Below, piece after piece: positions 13,510-25,177 of a stretch of DNA of 64,000 nucleotides (positions are counted from its first letter, which is position 1; each line of letters begins with the position of its first letter). Origin of the DNA: Limonium bicolor (lineage: Eukaryota; Streptophyta; Magnoliopsida; Caryophyllales; Plumbaginaceae); NCBI GenBank assembly GCA_023374045.1, contig CM041779.1, forward strand, positions 434,001 through 498,000, written 5' to 3'. A model generated the notes under the pieces. That model saw only the letters and a list, made by a program, of their open reading frames with translations, was not told the origin of the DNA and searched no databases. Position numbers and translations under genes: made by a program.

Positions 13510-14490
13510 TCAGAAGTCAAAACCCACGCTGTCTTCAATCGCATCCCCGACCATATCACCGATGATAAGCCCACCTAGAGCACCACCGAGTAAACCAACA
13601 CCCAATCCCATTCCCATTTTACCACCACTCTTCTTCGGTTTCTGCGGTTTTTGATTATACTGACCCCCCGGATATCCACCCGCAGGTTGACTCGGAGGAT
13701 AACCGTACCCATACCCAGGTTGCTGCGGTGGATACCCACCACCATACTGCGCCGGCGGGTAACCTTGCGCTGGTGGATACCCTTGTGCCGGTGGCGGGGG
13801 TCCATAACCAGGCTGATACGGCGGTGGTACCCCACTCCCTTGACTAGGATATCCAGCTGGTGGTGGATAAGCTTGTGCATACCCAGGTGGTGGCGGCGGT
13901 GCTGATCCTGGGTAACCAACTGCTTCGGAATATCCAGCTTCCGGTGGATAAGGACCATGACCCGAGGGTGGATACGCAACCGGTGGCTGTCCTCCATAGC
14001 TACTACTACTACCACCAGCAGCATAACCATACCCAACTGGATTATCACCCTTACCTTTCGCCGCAGCGTCCGGTGCATCCATCACTTTATACGATATATT
14101 AAGCTCACCCTGAGATTTCCCTGAGGGTCGTCTGACCTGATACGCGGCGAATTGTTTGGAATCGATCTTCAGGTTCTTTGATGAATTGATCAATTCACTG
14201 ACGGGTACTCTGACCTCACCAATTTCCTTGTCCTTTCCGAAAGATTCGTGCTTAATCTCAAAGATGAGGAGGGAGTTTGACTGCAAAGCTTTCTGTTCGT
14301 CGAGAGTGAATTTCATGGTGTGGTTCCAGGATGGTTTGGTTCCACCGTCTGTATGGACTGGGGTTTTCTGTTTGGATTTTGAGTCGTGTGATAAGGATAC
14401 GACGACATACACGTCCATTACTCCGATTAGGTTAACGTTTTTCAGATCCTTTGCGGAGATCAGGGTTAGTTCTAGTGTCAGGTAGCCCAT
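13510..14490 (-). CDS. SRC2: SRC2-like C2-domain protein
   Basis: Intronless gene for 326 aa, close to the usual length of plant SRC2 (soybean gene regulated by cold 2) proteins. Residues 1 to about 125 form a C2 domain that starts MGYLTLELTLISAKDLKNVN and includes the DVYVVVSL and TKPSWNHTMKFTLDE strands; it would bind phospholipid or partner proteins at membranes. A long Gly/Tyr/Pro-rich stretch follows, with repeated GYPPAQGYPP-type units (about 165-285). The C-terminus is a glycine-zipper-like hydrophobic segment (GMGLGVGLLGGALGGLIIGD, about 294-313) with an acidic tail ending VGFDF. The family is linked to cold, calcium and vacuolar or plasma-membrane functions; the exact role here is inferred. 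Its start lies only about 140 bp from the orphan PARP2 5' fragment, which points the other way. Confidence 0.92.
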   Translation of the reverse strand: MGYLTLELTLISAKDLKNVNLIGVMDVYVVVSLSHDSKSKQKTPVHTDGGTKPSWNHTMKFTLDEQKALQSNSLLIFEIKHESFGKDKEIGEVRVPVSELINSSKNLKIDSKQFAAYQVRRPSGKSQGELNISYKVMDAPDAAAKGKGDNPVGYGYAAGGSSSSYGGQPPVAYPPSGHGPYPPEAGYSEAVGYPGSAPPPPPGYAQAYPPPAGYPSQGSGVPPPYQPGYGPPPPAQGYPPAQGYPPAQYGGGYPPQQPGYGYGYPPSQPAGGYPGGQYNQKPQKPKKSGGKMGMGLGVGLLGGALGGLIIGDMVGDAIEDSVGFDF

Positions 14491-14628
14491 TTTTGTTAGG
14501 GTTGATAGTTGATCGGGATTTGGGAGGAAGAAGATCGAGGGTTTCGGGATTGGGGGATTTGATGAAGAGAAATGAAGGATATGGTATAAGTGAAGAGAAA
14601 TGAAGTTGACTTTTTAAAATATTCACCT

Positions 14629-14836
14629 GCGCTGATACAGAAGTCAACCCCACGAAAGAGAACTCCCGGGCGGGCGGAGACGAGTCAGAGAGAAGTTGCA
14701 GGACTTACTTCTCCTGAAAGGATTTTTTTTATAAATGTCAGCATTCTCCCTCCTTTTTGCTCGTCTCGGTCAGCAATTCAGTGGCGAGCAAGTTGAGGAA
14801 GACGCGCTTTATAAACGCGGACTTGGTACCTCCCGT
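14629..14836 (+). pseudogene. PARP2: Orphan PARP2 promoter, leader and exon-1 fragment
   Basis: About 200 bp that follow the PARP2-A 5' region from roughly 2588 to 2822: cacgaaagagaactcccggg, a cttctcctgaaag phrase, ataaatgtcagcattctccc, then gtggcgagcaagttg and a shortened exon 1 (gcgctttataaacgcggact). The start codon ATG is GTG here and exon 1 has lost internal bases, so it cannot make the SAP motif. Homology stops before the exon-1 donor. It is closer to copy A than to copy B by eye. It sits head-to-head with the SRC2-like gene, so the duplicated promoter could influence that gene; this is inference. Confidence 0.8.
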
Positions 14837-14887
14837 ATATTCTCTATAACGAAACAAATGAAGGAGATAACAATAAGCCCGAGGTTT

Positions 14888-16170
14888 GAGCAAATTTTAT
14901 GAGATATCCCCGAGGTTTCATTTTCATTACGAGATACCCCGAGGTTTCATTTTTTTTACGATATACCCCTGAGGTTTCATTTTCATTGCGATATACCCCT
15001 AAGGTTTCAATTTTATTACGAGATGCCCCTCAGTTCAGATTCTAATATATTATATTTTTCATGATCTCATTTTACCCTCACCCCATATGCCCCGCAACAT
15101 GGATTATGGTCAAATTTTTTAAAAATTTAAAATATGAACAAAATGCACAGAAAAATTAAAGATCAATTTAAATTTTAATTCAATTTAAAAACAAAAATAA
15201 AAGTATAAAATAAATTAAAAAAATTAAACTCTAAAAAAGTTTAAAATAAATAGAAATGACCAAACAAAAAAAAATAAATCTAATTAAAAAACTTATATTG
15301 TTTATAATTTAAAAACTATTAAGCAATTATATTTAAAGAACAAAAAAATAATTTTTATACTTTATTTTTCTAATTTAAAATAATGATTTTTTCTATGTAC
15401 TATATGAAATTATTGCTTTTAATATTCTTCATATTATTTTTATACTTTTACAATATTAATACATATCGTACTCCTTAACAAGTTATGTTTATTTTTCAAA
15501 ATAATTTACTTTTTAGTTTTTATTCAATTCTATCTATTATTTTTTGTTTATTTTATTTAATTATATTCATTTTTTAATATTGATTTCAAATTTTATATGA
15601 AATTTAATTTATATGAGCATTTTATTTAAGTTTCAAATTCAAACAAAACTTTGACCATATATCCCTTAGATTATTGTGGAGCATATGATTTTGAGCCACC
15701 GCTATAATAGTGTTTAAATTATGTAACAATATAAGTTTTTTAAATAGATTATTTTTTTTGTTGGTTAGTCATTTCTATTTATTTTAAACCTTTCATGATT
15801 CTAATTTTTTAATTTGTTTTTATACTTTTATTTATGTTTTTTGAATTGAAATAAATTTTAATTGATCTTTAATTTTTATGTGCATTTTGTTCATATTTTA
15901 AATTTTTAAAAAATTTGACCATAAATCCATGTTGCGGGGCATATGGGGTGAGGGTAAAATGAAGATATGAAAAATATAATATATTAGAATCTGAACTGAG
16001 GGGCATCTCGTAATAAAATTGAAACCTCAGGGGTATATCGTAATGAAAATGAAACCTCAGGGGTATATCGTAAAAAAAATGAAACCTCAGGGGTATATCG
16101 TAATGAAAATGAAACCTCAGGGGTATATTGTGAATTACGAAAAAAACAGGGATATATCGTGAATTTTCCC
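14888..16170. mobile_element. Foldback element with tandemly repeated arms
   Basis: Long inverted repeat. The left arm (about 14888-15300) and the right arm (about 15750-16170) are reverse complements, including tatgccccgcaacatggatt on the left and its complement on the right. The outer arms contain several copies of a unit of about 34 bp with aacctcaggggtatatcgta. The right end, gggatatatcgtgaattttccc, matches the ends of the palindromic MITE at 50880-51290, so the two probably belong to one Mutator-like family. The AT-rich centre has no transposase frame. A target duplication was not found, and the left border is uncertain. Confidence 0.65.
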
Positions 16171-18310
16171 AAAAATTTAAATGTATCAAAACATATTTAT
16201 ATTGACTCTTATTTTAGAGAAAATTGAATTATGATGAACAACAGTATAAACTTTATATTATTTAGACTTATATCTAATAAACTATAAGACTTTGAAATTT
16301 CAGAAAAAGACAAATATAGAAAAAGATAAAAAATGGTTACATCTTCGCTCGCGTATTAGAAAATCAAAAAGAGCCCGAAATAAAAGTTGGACACACACTT
16401 TGACGTCTCGCATCCGTTTCTCTTCAAAACTAACACAATCTTGCTCTCCTTTTTCCTGGCGATTGCTGAAGTCGTCCAAGATCCTGGCATCGTTCACCCC
16501 GTACACACGGAAGGATAGCAGCCAAGTGCTTTTGGTAGTTCAAACTTCTCCGGCTTTTACCAATTCGCTGAATGCCGCCACAGTCGGTTCGTTGCGGTAG
16601 AAAGACCCCGAGTTCCTCCAATATTCAGTAAAACCGCATTAGTCTGGCCTCCGTCACACATATCTCTGCTCACTGCGCATCTCCATTAGCAGGTAGAGCT
16701 CTTGAATTCTCACTCTTTTGCGCTTCCTTTCAAATTAGTACTTCCATTTATCTCCGTTGAACTCGTTTTATCTTCTGATTGTCCCTCATACAGCCGTGGA
16801 ACCGCTGATGTCTGGTAATTTGCAAATATTACTGATTCGATACGTCAAACTGATTATGAAGCTATGTCACGATCGTGACTGATTAATTCACTGATTACAC
16901 AGTGAACTAAATTCGATAAAATATTAGACTTCAGTCTCTCCTGTCTTCCTTGATTCTTCAAGTCAGCTTTTTAAGACTTCAGTCCACGGCTGCAGACCTC
17001 ATGTCTTCACTCCCTTTCCAGTGCGAAATCCATTCTCTTTGGAATTTTATATGTCGAGGGTCTATTTCTCTAGTGCTCGAGCTCGGCCTTGTGTTTGAAT
17101 CTTTCGGAGTTGAAAACATATACTTCCTGTAAATCCTACTATCATTTAGGTTTCAGTGAAGATGGTAGGAAGACGCACGCCGTTTTTGGCGTTCCACGAC
17201 AATCCAGCGCAGTTCGTCGGAGATGCACGGCGGGTTTGGCGGTGCACGCAAACCCCAACGTACGTCGTCATTATTATCGGAAAGTTCATCTAGTTTCTCT
17301 CTAGTATTAATTTTTGTTTCAAGTAATAAACAGGTCCAAGATCCAAAAAACTGTAGCGACATTAGGTACTCCTACGGAAATTTAAAATTAGATGGTCTTG
17401 TCAGTTTGGTTTCTACAAGAGAGCACCTACTCTTCCACTCACTCGCTGTGCGCCTTTGTCGCTCGCTTCCCCCAACGCGAAACGCATATAATCATAGTAC
17501 ATAGCAAAACTTCCCTTTTCCTCGTGTTCGTCGCCACTGCCACCGCTTCTGGTCATCGCCCGTAAGCATCCTCTTTGAATCCCTCCTTGTCCACCGGTCA
17601 CAAAATCGGGGTCTTTCTCTCAACTCTTGTTCTGTTCTTCTTTTCCTTTTTTCCTTCTTTTATATCCTTTTTGCCCTCGTGGGAATCTATGGTGAAACTC
17701 GTATAAAGGAGAAGAAGTTAAACAACTTTGATATTAGTATAACTTGCTTTTCAGGCCCATTAGGAATAGTACGCCTACTTAGATGAAAGGCTGTTCATAA
17801 TCATAGCTGAAAGCTCTTATCTGTTCTTATGAGTTCCAATCCGGAGCATCTAATTTCTAGTACTGGAATAATGTACTATTCGGTTCTAAAGCTGAAGGAA
17901 AATGATCTGATCAATCAATAGAAATGCAGATCGTCATGTTAAGAATTTTTTCTCTTTCTATCCTATCTTTCCCATTTGAGTGTGGTTGCAAGACAGAGAA
18001 GATAGACCATTGTCAGACACAAGACCTGTGCCTGCAGTAAATTTGGTTGCTCGTTGATGCTTGATTACGTGAAGGGAAATCTCCTTTTTCCCCGTTGGTC
18101 TTCTATCATAGACTTGTGTTTGTCTTTTCACAGCTGAACTAGATTAGTTGTTGTTTGCTTTTCCACGTCACGCATATGTTTGCTTATGCCCTTGTTTTTC
18201 TACTTGACTTTGTTTATCTTTATTGCCCTATGTAGTTTCTCCCTGGTAATGAGTTGATCTCAGTGAAACAAGTTGATTACTTCAATATCCTGTTCAACTT
18301 GTGCAGATTC
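16171..18310 (+). other. LEW1 upstream region and probable 5' UTR intron
   Basis: No protein gene is supported here. Positions 17430-17560 look like a CT-rich 5' leader. A plausible donor (cgcccgtaagc, about 17558) and an acceptor (cttgtgcag, ending about 18306) would define a 5' UTR intron that ends four bases before the LEW1 start codon. The more distant part (16280-17150) is promoter-like or unassigned. Confidence 0.35.
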
Positions 18311-20131
18311 ATGGACGTGAGAGTGATTGGAACCAGGAAGTTGTTCAGTTATTCATCCCAGGTGTGTATTGGTCTATTATTCTCTTGCTCTGACCCATCT
18401 ATTCCTGTGTTAATTCATTTTTCTATCAAACAGGTAGATTTGTGCAGCCGCTCTATGCTCTACTAAACCTTTCCCAATCACATTAGCATGTCTAGGCTTG
18501 TACCTTGGTTTATACGGTCCTTACATTACAAAATGGTTAGCAGATATGAAATGGATCGTCTTCATAGTTTGAGTACTAATTCTTGCTAGAAGAAAAATTG
18601 GTACCGAGACAATGCTTGGTATATATATCTCTTAAAAATATAAATGAATATCAAATAGTGCTGTTATACAGTTTTTTCTTTCGGCTAATGCTGACATTTT
18701 GAATAACTCTTTGGTAAGGAGAAAAACAGAACTTCTGTTAATTAGTATTTCAATCAGTGAAATGAAATTAAGTGGATGTTTGAGCAGATAATCTTATGTG
18801 TTCTATTTCTTGGTGCAGATAGCTCAAATTTGGCTTCGATTTCTGTGGAGCATTCTACATTTTTTCTTTAGTATTTGGGAACATGCGTTAAATGTGGCTA
18901 TTACGCTTGAAAGCTACTTCATCAGTTCTGGTTATCTGAAGAAGTATAGATCCATTGATGTAAATAAAGTTCAATACTTGGCCATTGTTATTGAGAGCGA
19001 AGAAGCTAAGGATACCAATCAAGTTGTTGAACTTCTAAGGTGGGTGGCTGATATAGGCGTCAAGCATGTTTGCCTGTATGATATGGAAGGTATTGTTTTT
19101 GATCATATAACTCGAGTCCTCAATCATTCATTGTATTACGCTGTACAATCCTGACTGAAATCCTTCATCAGGTGTCCTTAAGAAATCAAAAGGGGCAATC
19201 ATAGAGAAGTCTAGTACAAGCAAATGGAAGGTAATAATCTGGCTCCTTGAGATAGATACCACTTCAAATTTTACAGAGTGAGTAGGAAGAAAAGGAATCT
19301 AATTGTTGGGTATCAGCTTCTTTTTTCTGGTTAAATGCTGGCTTTATAAAGGTGAATTCATTGAATCCTCTTGCTCTCACTTTGATCTCCACCCTTGTAC
19401 TATTATGTATGGAAATTTTCAGTCTGTAATTTGCAATTTTTGTTTTACTCATATGTGCTGATGATGGTATCTTCAAACTGAGAGTTTTTCCTGCCTTTTC
19501 CAGGAAGCTGATCTAAGAAAACCACTCATTGACCAAAACGAGTCAACTCTGGAGTTTGTTTCATTTGCTGATGGAAAAGAGGGAGTTGCGAAAGCCGCAA
19601 ACTCACTCTTCCTAAATTATGTTGACTCCAGCAAGAAAAACGGTTATCAAGAACTGCCTAAATTTACTGAGAAACTAGTGGATGAGGCCCTTAAAGATAT
19701 CGGTTCGCTTCACCTTCCAACAATTTTTTTATATTTACAGTTCTATGTTATTGGTCATTGTTGTCTGACCGTCTAGATATCTCTTGTAGGTCGAAGAGGC
19801 CCTGATCCTGATCTCTTATTAGTTTATGCCCCAGCAAGATGCCATCTTGGATTCCCAGCTTGGAGAATGAGATACACTGAGATAGTGTAAGTTGATTGCT
19901 CATGTCTCTCTCTCACGAAGGCACTTGTTATGACGAGATTTGGAAGTTATAATGGCCGACATCAAGAGCCAAAAAAAATTCCATATTAGTGAGTAGTTGT
20001 GTTACTCATGTATAGTGTTTATTTGTTTCATTTTTGGCAGACATATGGGGCCGTTGAAATCATCAAAATTTGGTTCGCTGATGAAGGCCATTCATCGGTT
20101 CACTACAGTTCGGCAGAACTATGGTAATTGA
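18311..20131 (+). CDS. LEW1: LEW1/NUS1-like cis-prenyltransferase subunit
   Basis: Non-catalytic partner of cis-prenyltransferase, needed at the ER for the dehydrodolichyl diphosphate used in protein glycosylation. Six exons (18311-18361, 18819-19089, 19172-19230, 19504-19702, 19790-19886, 20041-20131) join in phase to about 255 aa, the length expected for plant LEW1. A hydrophobic N-terminal segment (about residues 18-45, RFLWSILHFFFSIW) should anchor it in the membrane. The body carries family phrases: VQYLAIVIESEEA, ELLRWVADIGVKHVCLYD, RRGPDPDLLLVYAPARCHLGFP written in the text as two parts (GRRGPDPDLLLVY and CHLGFPAWRMRYTEIVHMGP), ending VRQNYGN. The catalytic aspartate motif of true cis-prenyltransferases is absent, as expected. 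The start was chosen as the ATG just after a good acceptor; the frame is open a little further upstream but without ATG. Confidence 0.9.
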
Positions 20132-22105
20132 ACAAGTTTGAGGTTTTTTTATTTTGTGAAAGAGGAAGACTTGTTTACGCATTTGCTTAATTTCGTTTTG
20201 GTTTGTGATTTATAAGGTTCCTAAGAGCTTCTCAGGGTTAAATTCACACGATAAGTACTTGTTGGCAAGCTTGTAGAAGATGCCAAATATAAGCATGTTG
20301 CAGTTACGAATCCTGTGGAACGGGCTTCCCCGAGAGTTTGTGACCTGAAACCTCATTTGCAGGGGCATCATAGATCAAATTATGATTTTAGTGATTATGT
20401 GTACCTTCATATTATATCTATCTTGTTTACATGTGTAATAAGTTATGTAGTCCTTGGTGGTGAAACTTTATTATTGTTGGGGCGTTTTGCCCTCTCCAAA
20501 GCTTCCGTGATAGTACCTTTTGTTGAGGAAGATCTGTTTGAGAAGGGAAGGAAGAATATGATATCTTATGAACTATTCCTATTTGCATAATCATTATTCA
20601 TGGCTTTACCACAAAAACACACAAACAGGATCAATCACAATTCCCGTCCTTTTAAGTCTATCCTTAGTAGCCGCCTTACTCAAGGTAACGAGCCACCAAT
20701 TGCATCAGAATTTCAGGACATCGAATTAATGCCTTATGACTTCCTCGCACACTGGAATCATGTCCAACTGGTCTAGACTGGAATACAATCTCTAAGTTTT
20801 GTTTCCTCTCCCGTCTGAAACAATACCAATAACACCAACTTTAATCCCCTTTCATTTGGTTCCATCTCTTAGGCTCAAGGAATTGATTTAGTAACTAGAC
20901 ACCACTCCATCTAAACAAGGCGTAATGATGATGATGAGTCAACTACCACACCACTAGAGGTTAGTCATCACTGCCTTGTTCCATGATAAAATCTTTTTAA
21001 AACCACCTTGCCCTTTTGGTCTGCATATACTCTCTCATTACACATGGCAGTATCTTTTACTAATAGCCACTCCAGTCTATTTTAATCTCCTGAAAATAGT
21101 CTATAGTCTTTTAACCTCGGAACTAGAGAGGATGAAAGTCATTGCTCAAAATCTATGAATTCCATATAAGACGTTTTTAATCAGTTGTCATTTCCCTACT
21201 TAACTATGCTTATTGAATGAACGGTGAATGATTCTAGCAGTCATTATTGTAGTCCACTCTTCATGATCACTAACCTTCAGTTGGTGGCTAAAGACTCCAG
21301 GATGACGGATAGACATGCTTCTTGAAACTGGAGTAGTTGACATATCAGTGATTTTGTGTACTTATCAGCTGCTCTAAAGAACACACTGCATTTTTGCATT
21401 AAATCCTTAGGCATATGATACAATAGAAATTGAAATGTTTTAAGAGTTGGGTTAAAAAGCATAAGATACTCTGGATCACCTTTACAAAACGCCAAGAGCC
21501 ATCAACAAAAACCATATGAGTATGTTTTGGCTTGTTGCACCTAGGATGAAATCTAATCTCATCATAACTACCATCCCCTCCATATAACAATCTCATCAAG
21601 TATTATATACAATTCCGAAATGAAAACACCAGAGAGGATCTTCTTAGTCCTCTCACACCCTTGACAAACCAAAACGTCTACCATTGATAATGAAATAACA
21701 AGGGTGGTAATGCACAATTCATTCTTGAAGAGTTAGTTTTGAAGCATTGACATGAAGATTTCAAGTCTGAAAAATTCTAATCTGGACGGATTGAGGTTTT
21801 ATGAAGAACTGAAGTTTTGAAGAAGTTTCTTCTTTATGATTTTTGCCTCAATCTATACATTCAGTACGTATTAGTTTGGATAGTGAAATAAATCCACATC
21901 GGTACGGCCCATATGTATGTTGCCCTTATTAGGTATGGTTTACTAACTCTACATGGCATTTTTGTTGTGCCCCAATTTTTTTTGTTTTTTTTTTCTTTTG
22001 TTTTTAATTCACAAAGGAAGTTAAAAAAAAAAACATTTCTGATTGTTATGATATCAGTTTCGGAAAGAAGAATATTTTGTATGGTTTTATTCAAGTCAGA
22101 AAAAT
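20132..22105. other. Intergenic DNA downstream of LEW1
   Basis: Probable LEW1 3' UTR to about 20590, then unassigned sequence. On the minus strand at 21277-21600 two overlapping frames give FVDGSWR and LAFCKGDPEYLML, faintly like the DUF295/F-box type, but a frame shift separates them and no wider domain can be followed. I do not call a gene. Confidence 0.3.
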
Positions 22106-23821
22106 GAATTATTAATTTCCTTTTCTTCTTTTCTTATTAAATTCTATTCATTATGTATTTCCTCTCATTCCTGATTTTCTTTTCACGGTGATTCTTCTGC
22201 GCTCTCAACTTCCGTCTTTCTTCTCGTTCTCAACACCCTCCCTTTGCTCTTCTCTCTTCACCTTCCGCTTCCCCTTTCTCCATTTTAAATTCTCCGTCGC
22301 TTGTTCGTTGGTCTGGTTCTTGGGGATGGACTGCTAGTTGGCTGTTCTTCAGGTTTGTGGTTTGTGTAATTGAAATTTCTATTCCTCGTTCTTCTTCCCC
22401 AATTCTGATTTTGAGGTTTCGATCTTGGTTAATTCAGTGTGTATTCGTCAATTCGAGTGGAGATTTGAGGAGTCTGCTGAGTAGAGTCTGTAGATCTGTG
22501 CGATGCTTCGGATGTGAGGTAGGTGGTAGATGGATTCGGTGTGGGTGTGTTCACCCATGGGGATTCTAGATCTTGTTTCGTTTCTAAATGTGTTTGCTTT
22601 GATATTTGATTTCGATGTGAATCTGGATTGATTTTGATTTACGTTTTCACTCCGCTAAAACCCCATGGTATTTTGTTCGATTGTCTACTTTGATATGGAA
22701 AGTGATATGTTAATTATAATTTTGACAAACCAGTAATCTTAATTCGGCGATTATGCTTTTGATATAGTGGATTGCTACTACTCTCGTTCTGATTTTGTTT
22801 CCCTGTTTTCATATATATATATATATAATTCTGTGTTTTCCGAGCGACAACTACCGTTGTATTCTTTGTTTATACTGATTATAAACTATATATTTATAAT
22901 CTGTGTTTTCCGATTGTCCGTTACTGTAGGTGATAAAGGGACACAATTTAAGTATGTTCACCGTAACTTATAAGTTTCGTTGAATTCTAATTTCGACACT
23001 CTCGATATTTGAATTCTACGCTTGTCGATATTTACGGTTGCTACCAATTTTAATCAAAAGTTGTTTCCTATGCCGATTTGACCTTCATCGTACATACTAT
23101 TCATAAGCGTATTTGATTCTAAAAGTATTGACTTATATAATTTTGTTTGATACTTTCGATATGGGTTGTTTTTTGTACAACAGTTTTTTTTTGGTTTTCT
23201 AGTTTTTCGGCAATTTATATACAAATGACTTATATATAAACTACTCAAATATGTAGATTGGTTAGAAGTATGGTTTCCGTTTTTCTTATGTTATAACGAA
23301 AAGATTTTGCATTCTTTATTAGAAGTATGGTTTTCGTTAAGTATTGATTATAATAAAGAATGCAAAATCTTTTCGATATAGCATAAGAAAAATGGAAACC
23401 ATACTTCTAACCAATCTACATATTTAAGTAGTTTATATATAAGTCATTTGTATATAAATTGCTGAAAAACCAGAAAACCAAAACGAAAACCGTTGTACAA
23501 AAAACAACCCGAAAGTATCAAACAAAATTATAAAAGTCAATACTTTTAGAATCAAATACTAGCTTATGAATAGTATGTATGATGAAGGTAGAAACAGCGT
23601 TTGATTAAAATTGGTAGCAACCCTAAATATCGATAAGCGTATAATTCAAATATCGAGAGTGTCGAAATTAGAATTCAACGAAACCTATAAGTTACGGTGA
23701 ACATACTTAAATTGTGTCCCTTTATCACCTACAGTAATGGTCAATCGGAAAACACATATTATAAATATATAGTTTCTAATCAATATAAGCAAAGAATACA
23801 ATGGTAGTTGTCGCTCGGAAA

Positions 23822-23852
<31 letters not shown>

Positions 23853-24529
23853 CAGAACGAGAGTAGTAGCAATCCAATATATCAAAAGCATAATCGCCGA
23901 ATTAAGATTACTGGTTTGTCAAAATTATAATTAACATATCACTTTCCATATCAAAGTAGACAATCGAACAAAATACCATGGGGTTTAAGCGGAGTGAAAA
24001 CACAAATCAAAATCAATCCAGATTCACATCGAAATCAAATATCAAAGCAAACACATTTAGAAACGAAACAAGATCTATAATCCCCATGGGTGAACACACC
24101 CACACCAAATCCATCTACCACCTACCTCACATCCGAAGCATCGCACAGATCTACAGACTCCACTCAGCAGACTCCTCAAATCTCCACTCGAATTGACGAA
24201 CACAGATTGAATTGACCAAGATCAAAACCTCAAAATCAGAATTGGGGAAGAACAACGAGGAACGGAAATATCAATTACACAAACCACAAACCTGAAGAAC
24301 AGCCAACTAGCAGTCCAGAATCCCCAAGAACCAGACCAACGAACAAGCGACAGAGAATTTAAAATGAAGAAAGGGGAAGTTGAAGGTGAAGAGAGAAGAG
24401 CAAAGGGAGGGAGAAGAAATGTGGAAGTTGAGAGCGAAGAAGAATGGCCGTGAAAAGAAAATTAGGAATGAGAGGAAATAAATAATGAATAGAATTTAAT
24501 AATAAAGAAGAAAAGGAAATTAATAATTC
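22106..24529. repeat. Giant inverted repeat 1 (about 2.4 kb)
   Basis: The left arm (22106 to about 23320) and the right arm (about 23352-24529) are near-perfect reverse complements around a centre of about 30 bp. The outer edges are gaattattaatttccttttc and its complement gaaaaggaaattaataattc. The outer part of each arm reads inward like a plant gene 5' region: CT-rich leader (ctcttctctcttcaccttcc), then a possible donor in cttcaggtttgtgg and U-rich sequence. Small differences between arms include a TA microsatellite of different length (about 22810 and 23825). No transposase, TSD or long coding frame was seen. Confidence 0.85.
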
Positions 24530-25177
24530 CTTTTCTAAAACCCAAAATACAATCAAATGCACTTCAAGTGCTAGAATACTATGAAAACTAATACATACTG
24601 AAGTGATCTCATACCTCTCAGAAGCTCGAAAGTCACAAAATGCTAACTCTCAGAACTGACAGAAGAAACAAGGTAGAAGATTAATAAAAGGCTATGCCTG
24701 AAGGAACAGGAACAACACTCAAACTCGCTGCTGATTGACAGAAGAACGTAGCAGAAATTTCTAAAGGCTCAGCCTAAAAGCCAGACAACTCTCAACTCTT
24801 GGAAGACGATCTCATCAAAACCAAGCACACCTCTCGCTCACATCACACAACCCAAACACTTCTGACTAACACAACACACAACACCAACACATCACTAAAG
24901 CTCAGAACAGAAACTCACATTGGCATCCTTTCCTAAAAGACCCGACTCCCTCAAACTCACACTCAAAACTCAAAATACACACAGACAAACACTACGCTTC
25001 TGCTGCACTACTCTGATGGCGGACAACCACAGAGCAGACGCACAAAACAGACACCAGATAGTAAACAAATCACGCAACAGTCAACACATAGCATAAAACA
25101 GGCAAAGACACGGAAGCGTAGACATGCAGACACCCACAAACCCAGTGAAAACCAAACCTAGCTCTGATACCACTAAA
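24530..25177 (-). mobile_element. Retroelement internal fragment with primer-binding site
   Basis: Read on the minus strand, positions 25172-25161 are TGGTATCAGAGC, the standard primer-binding site for initiator methionine tRNA in plant LTR retrotransposons. It lies five bases after an LTR-type end (GGGGTCGTAACA) at 25178. The remaining sequence to 24530 would be the leader of that element. No gag or pol coding is recognisable before the other inverted repeat starts, so the element is incomplete. Confidence 0.55.

Noticed and set aside
13575..14485. Long open frames opposite and alongside the SRC2-like gene (both strands)
   Set aside because: They are shadows of the Gly/Tyr/Pro-rich coding sequence, whose codon bias keeps other frames open. 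No domain is recognisable in them.
15869..16189. Frame with repeated DIPLRFHFHY-type peptides
   Set aside because: It is translation of the tandem units in the right arm of a foldback element and changes frame with unit length; not a gene.
21277..21600. Possible DUF295/F-box-like fragment on the minus strand
   Set aside because: Only two short phrases (FVDGSWR, LAFCKGDPEY) look similar, they lie in different frames, and no further domain follows.
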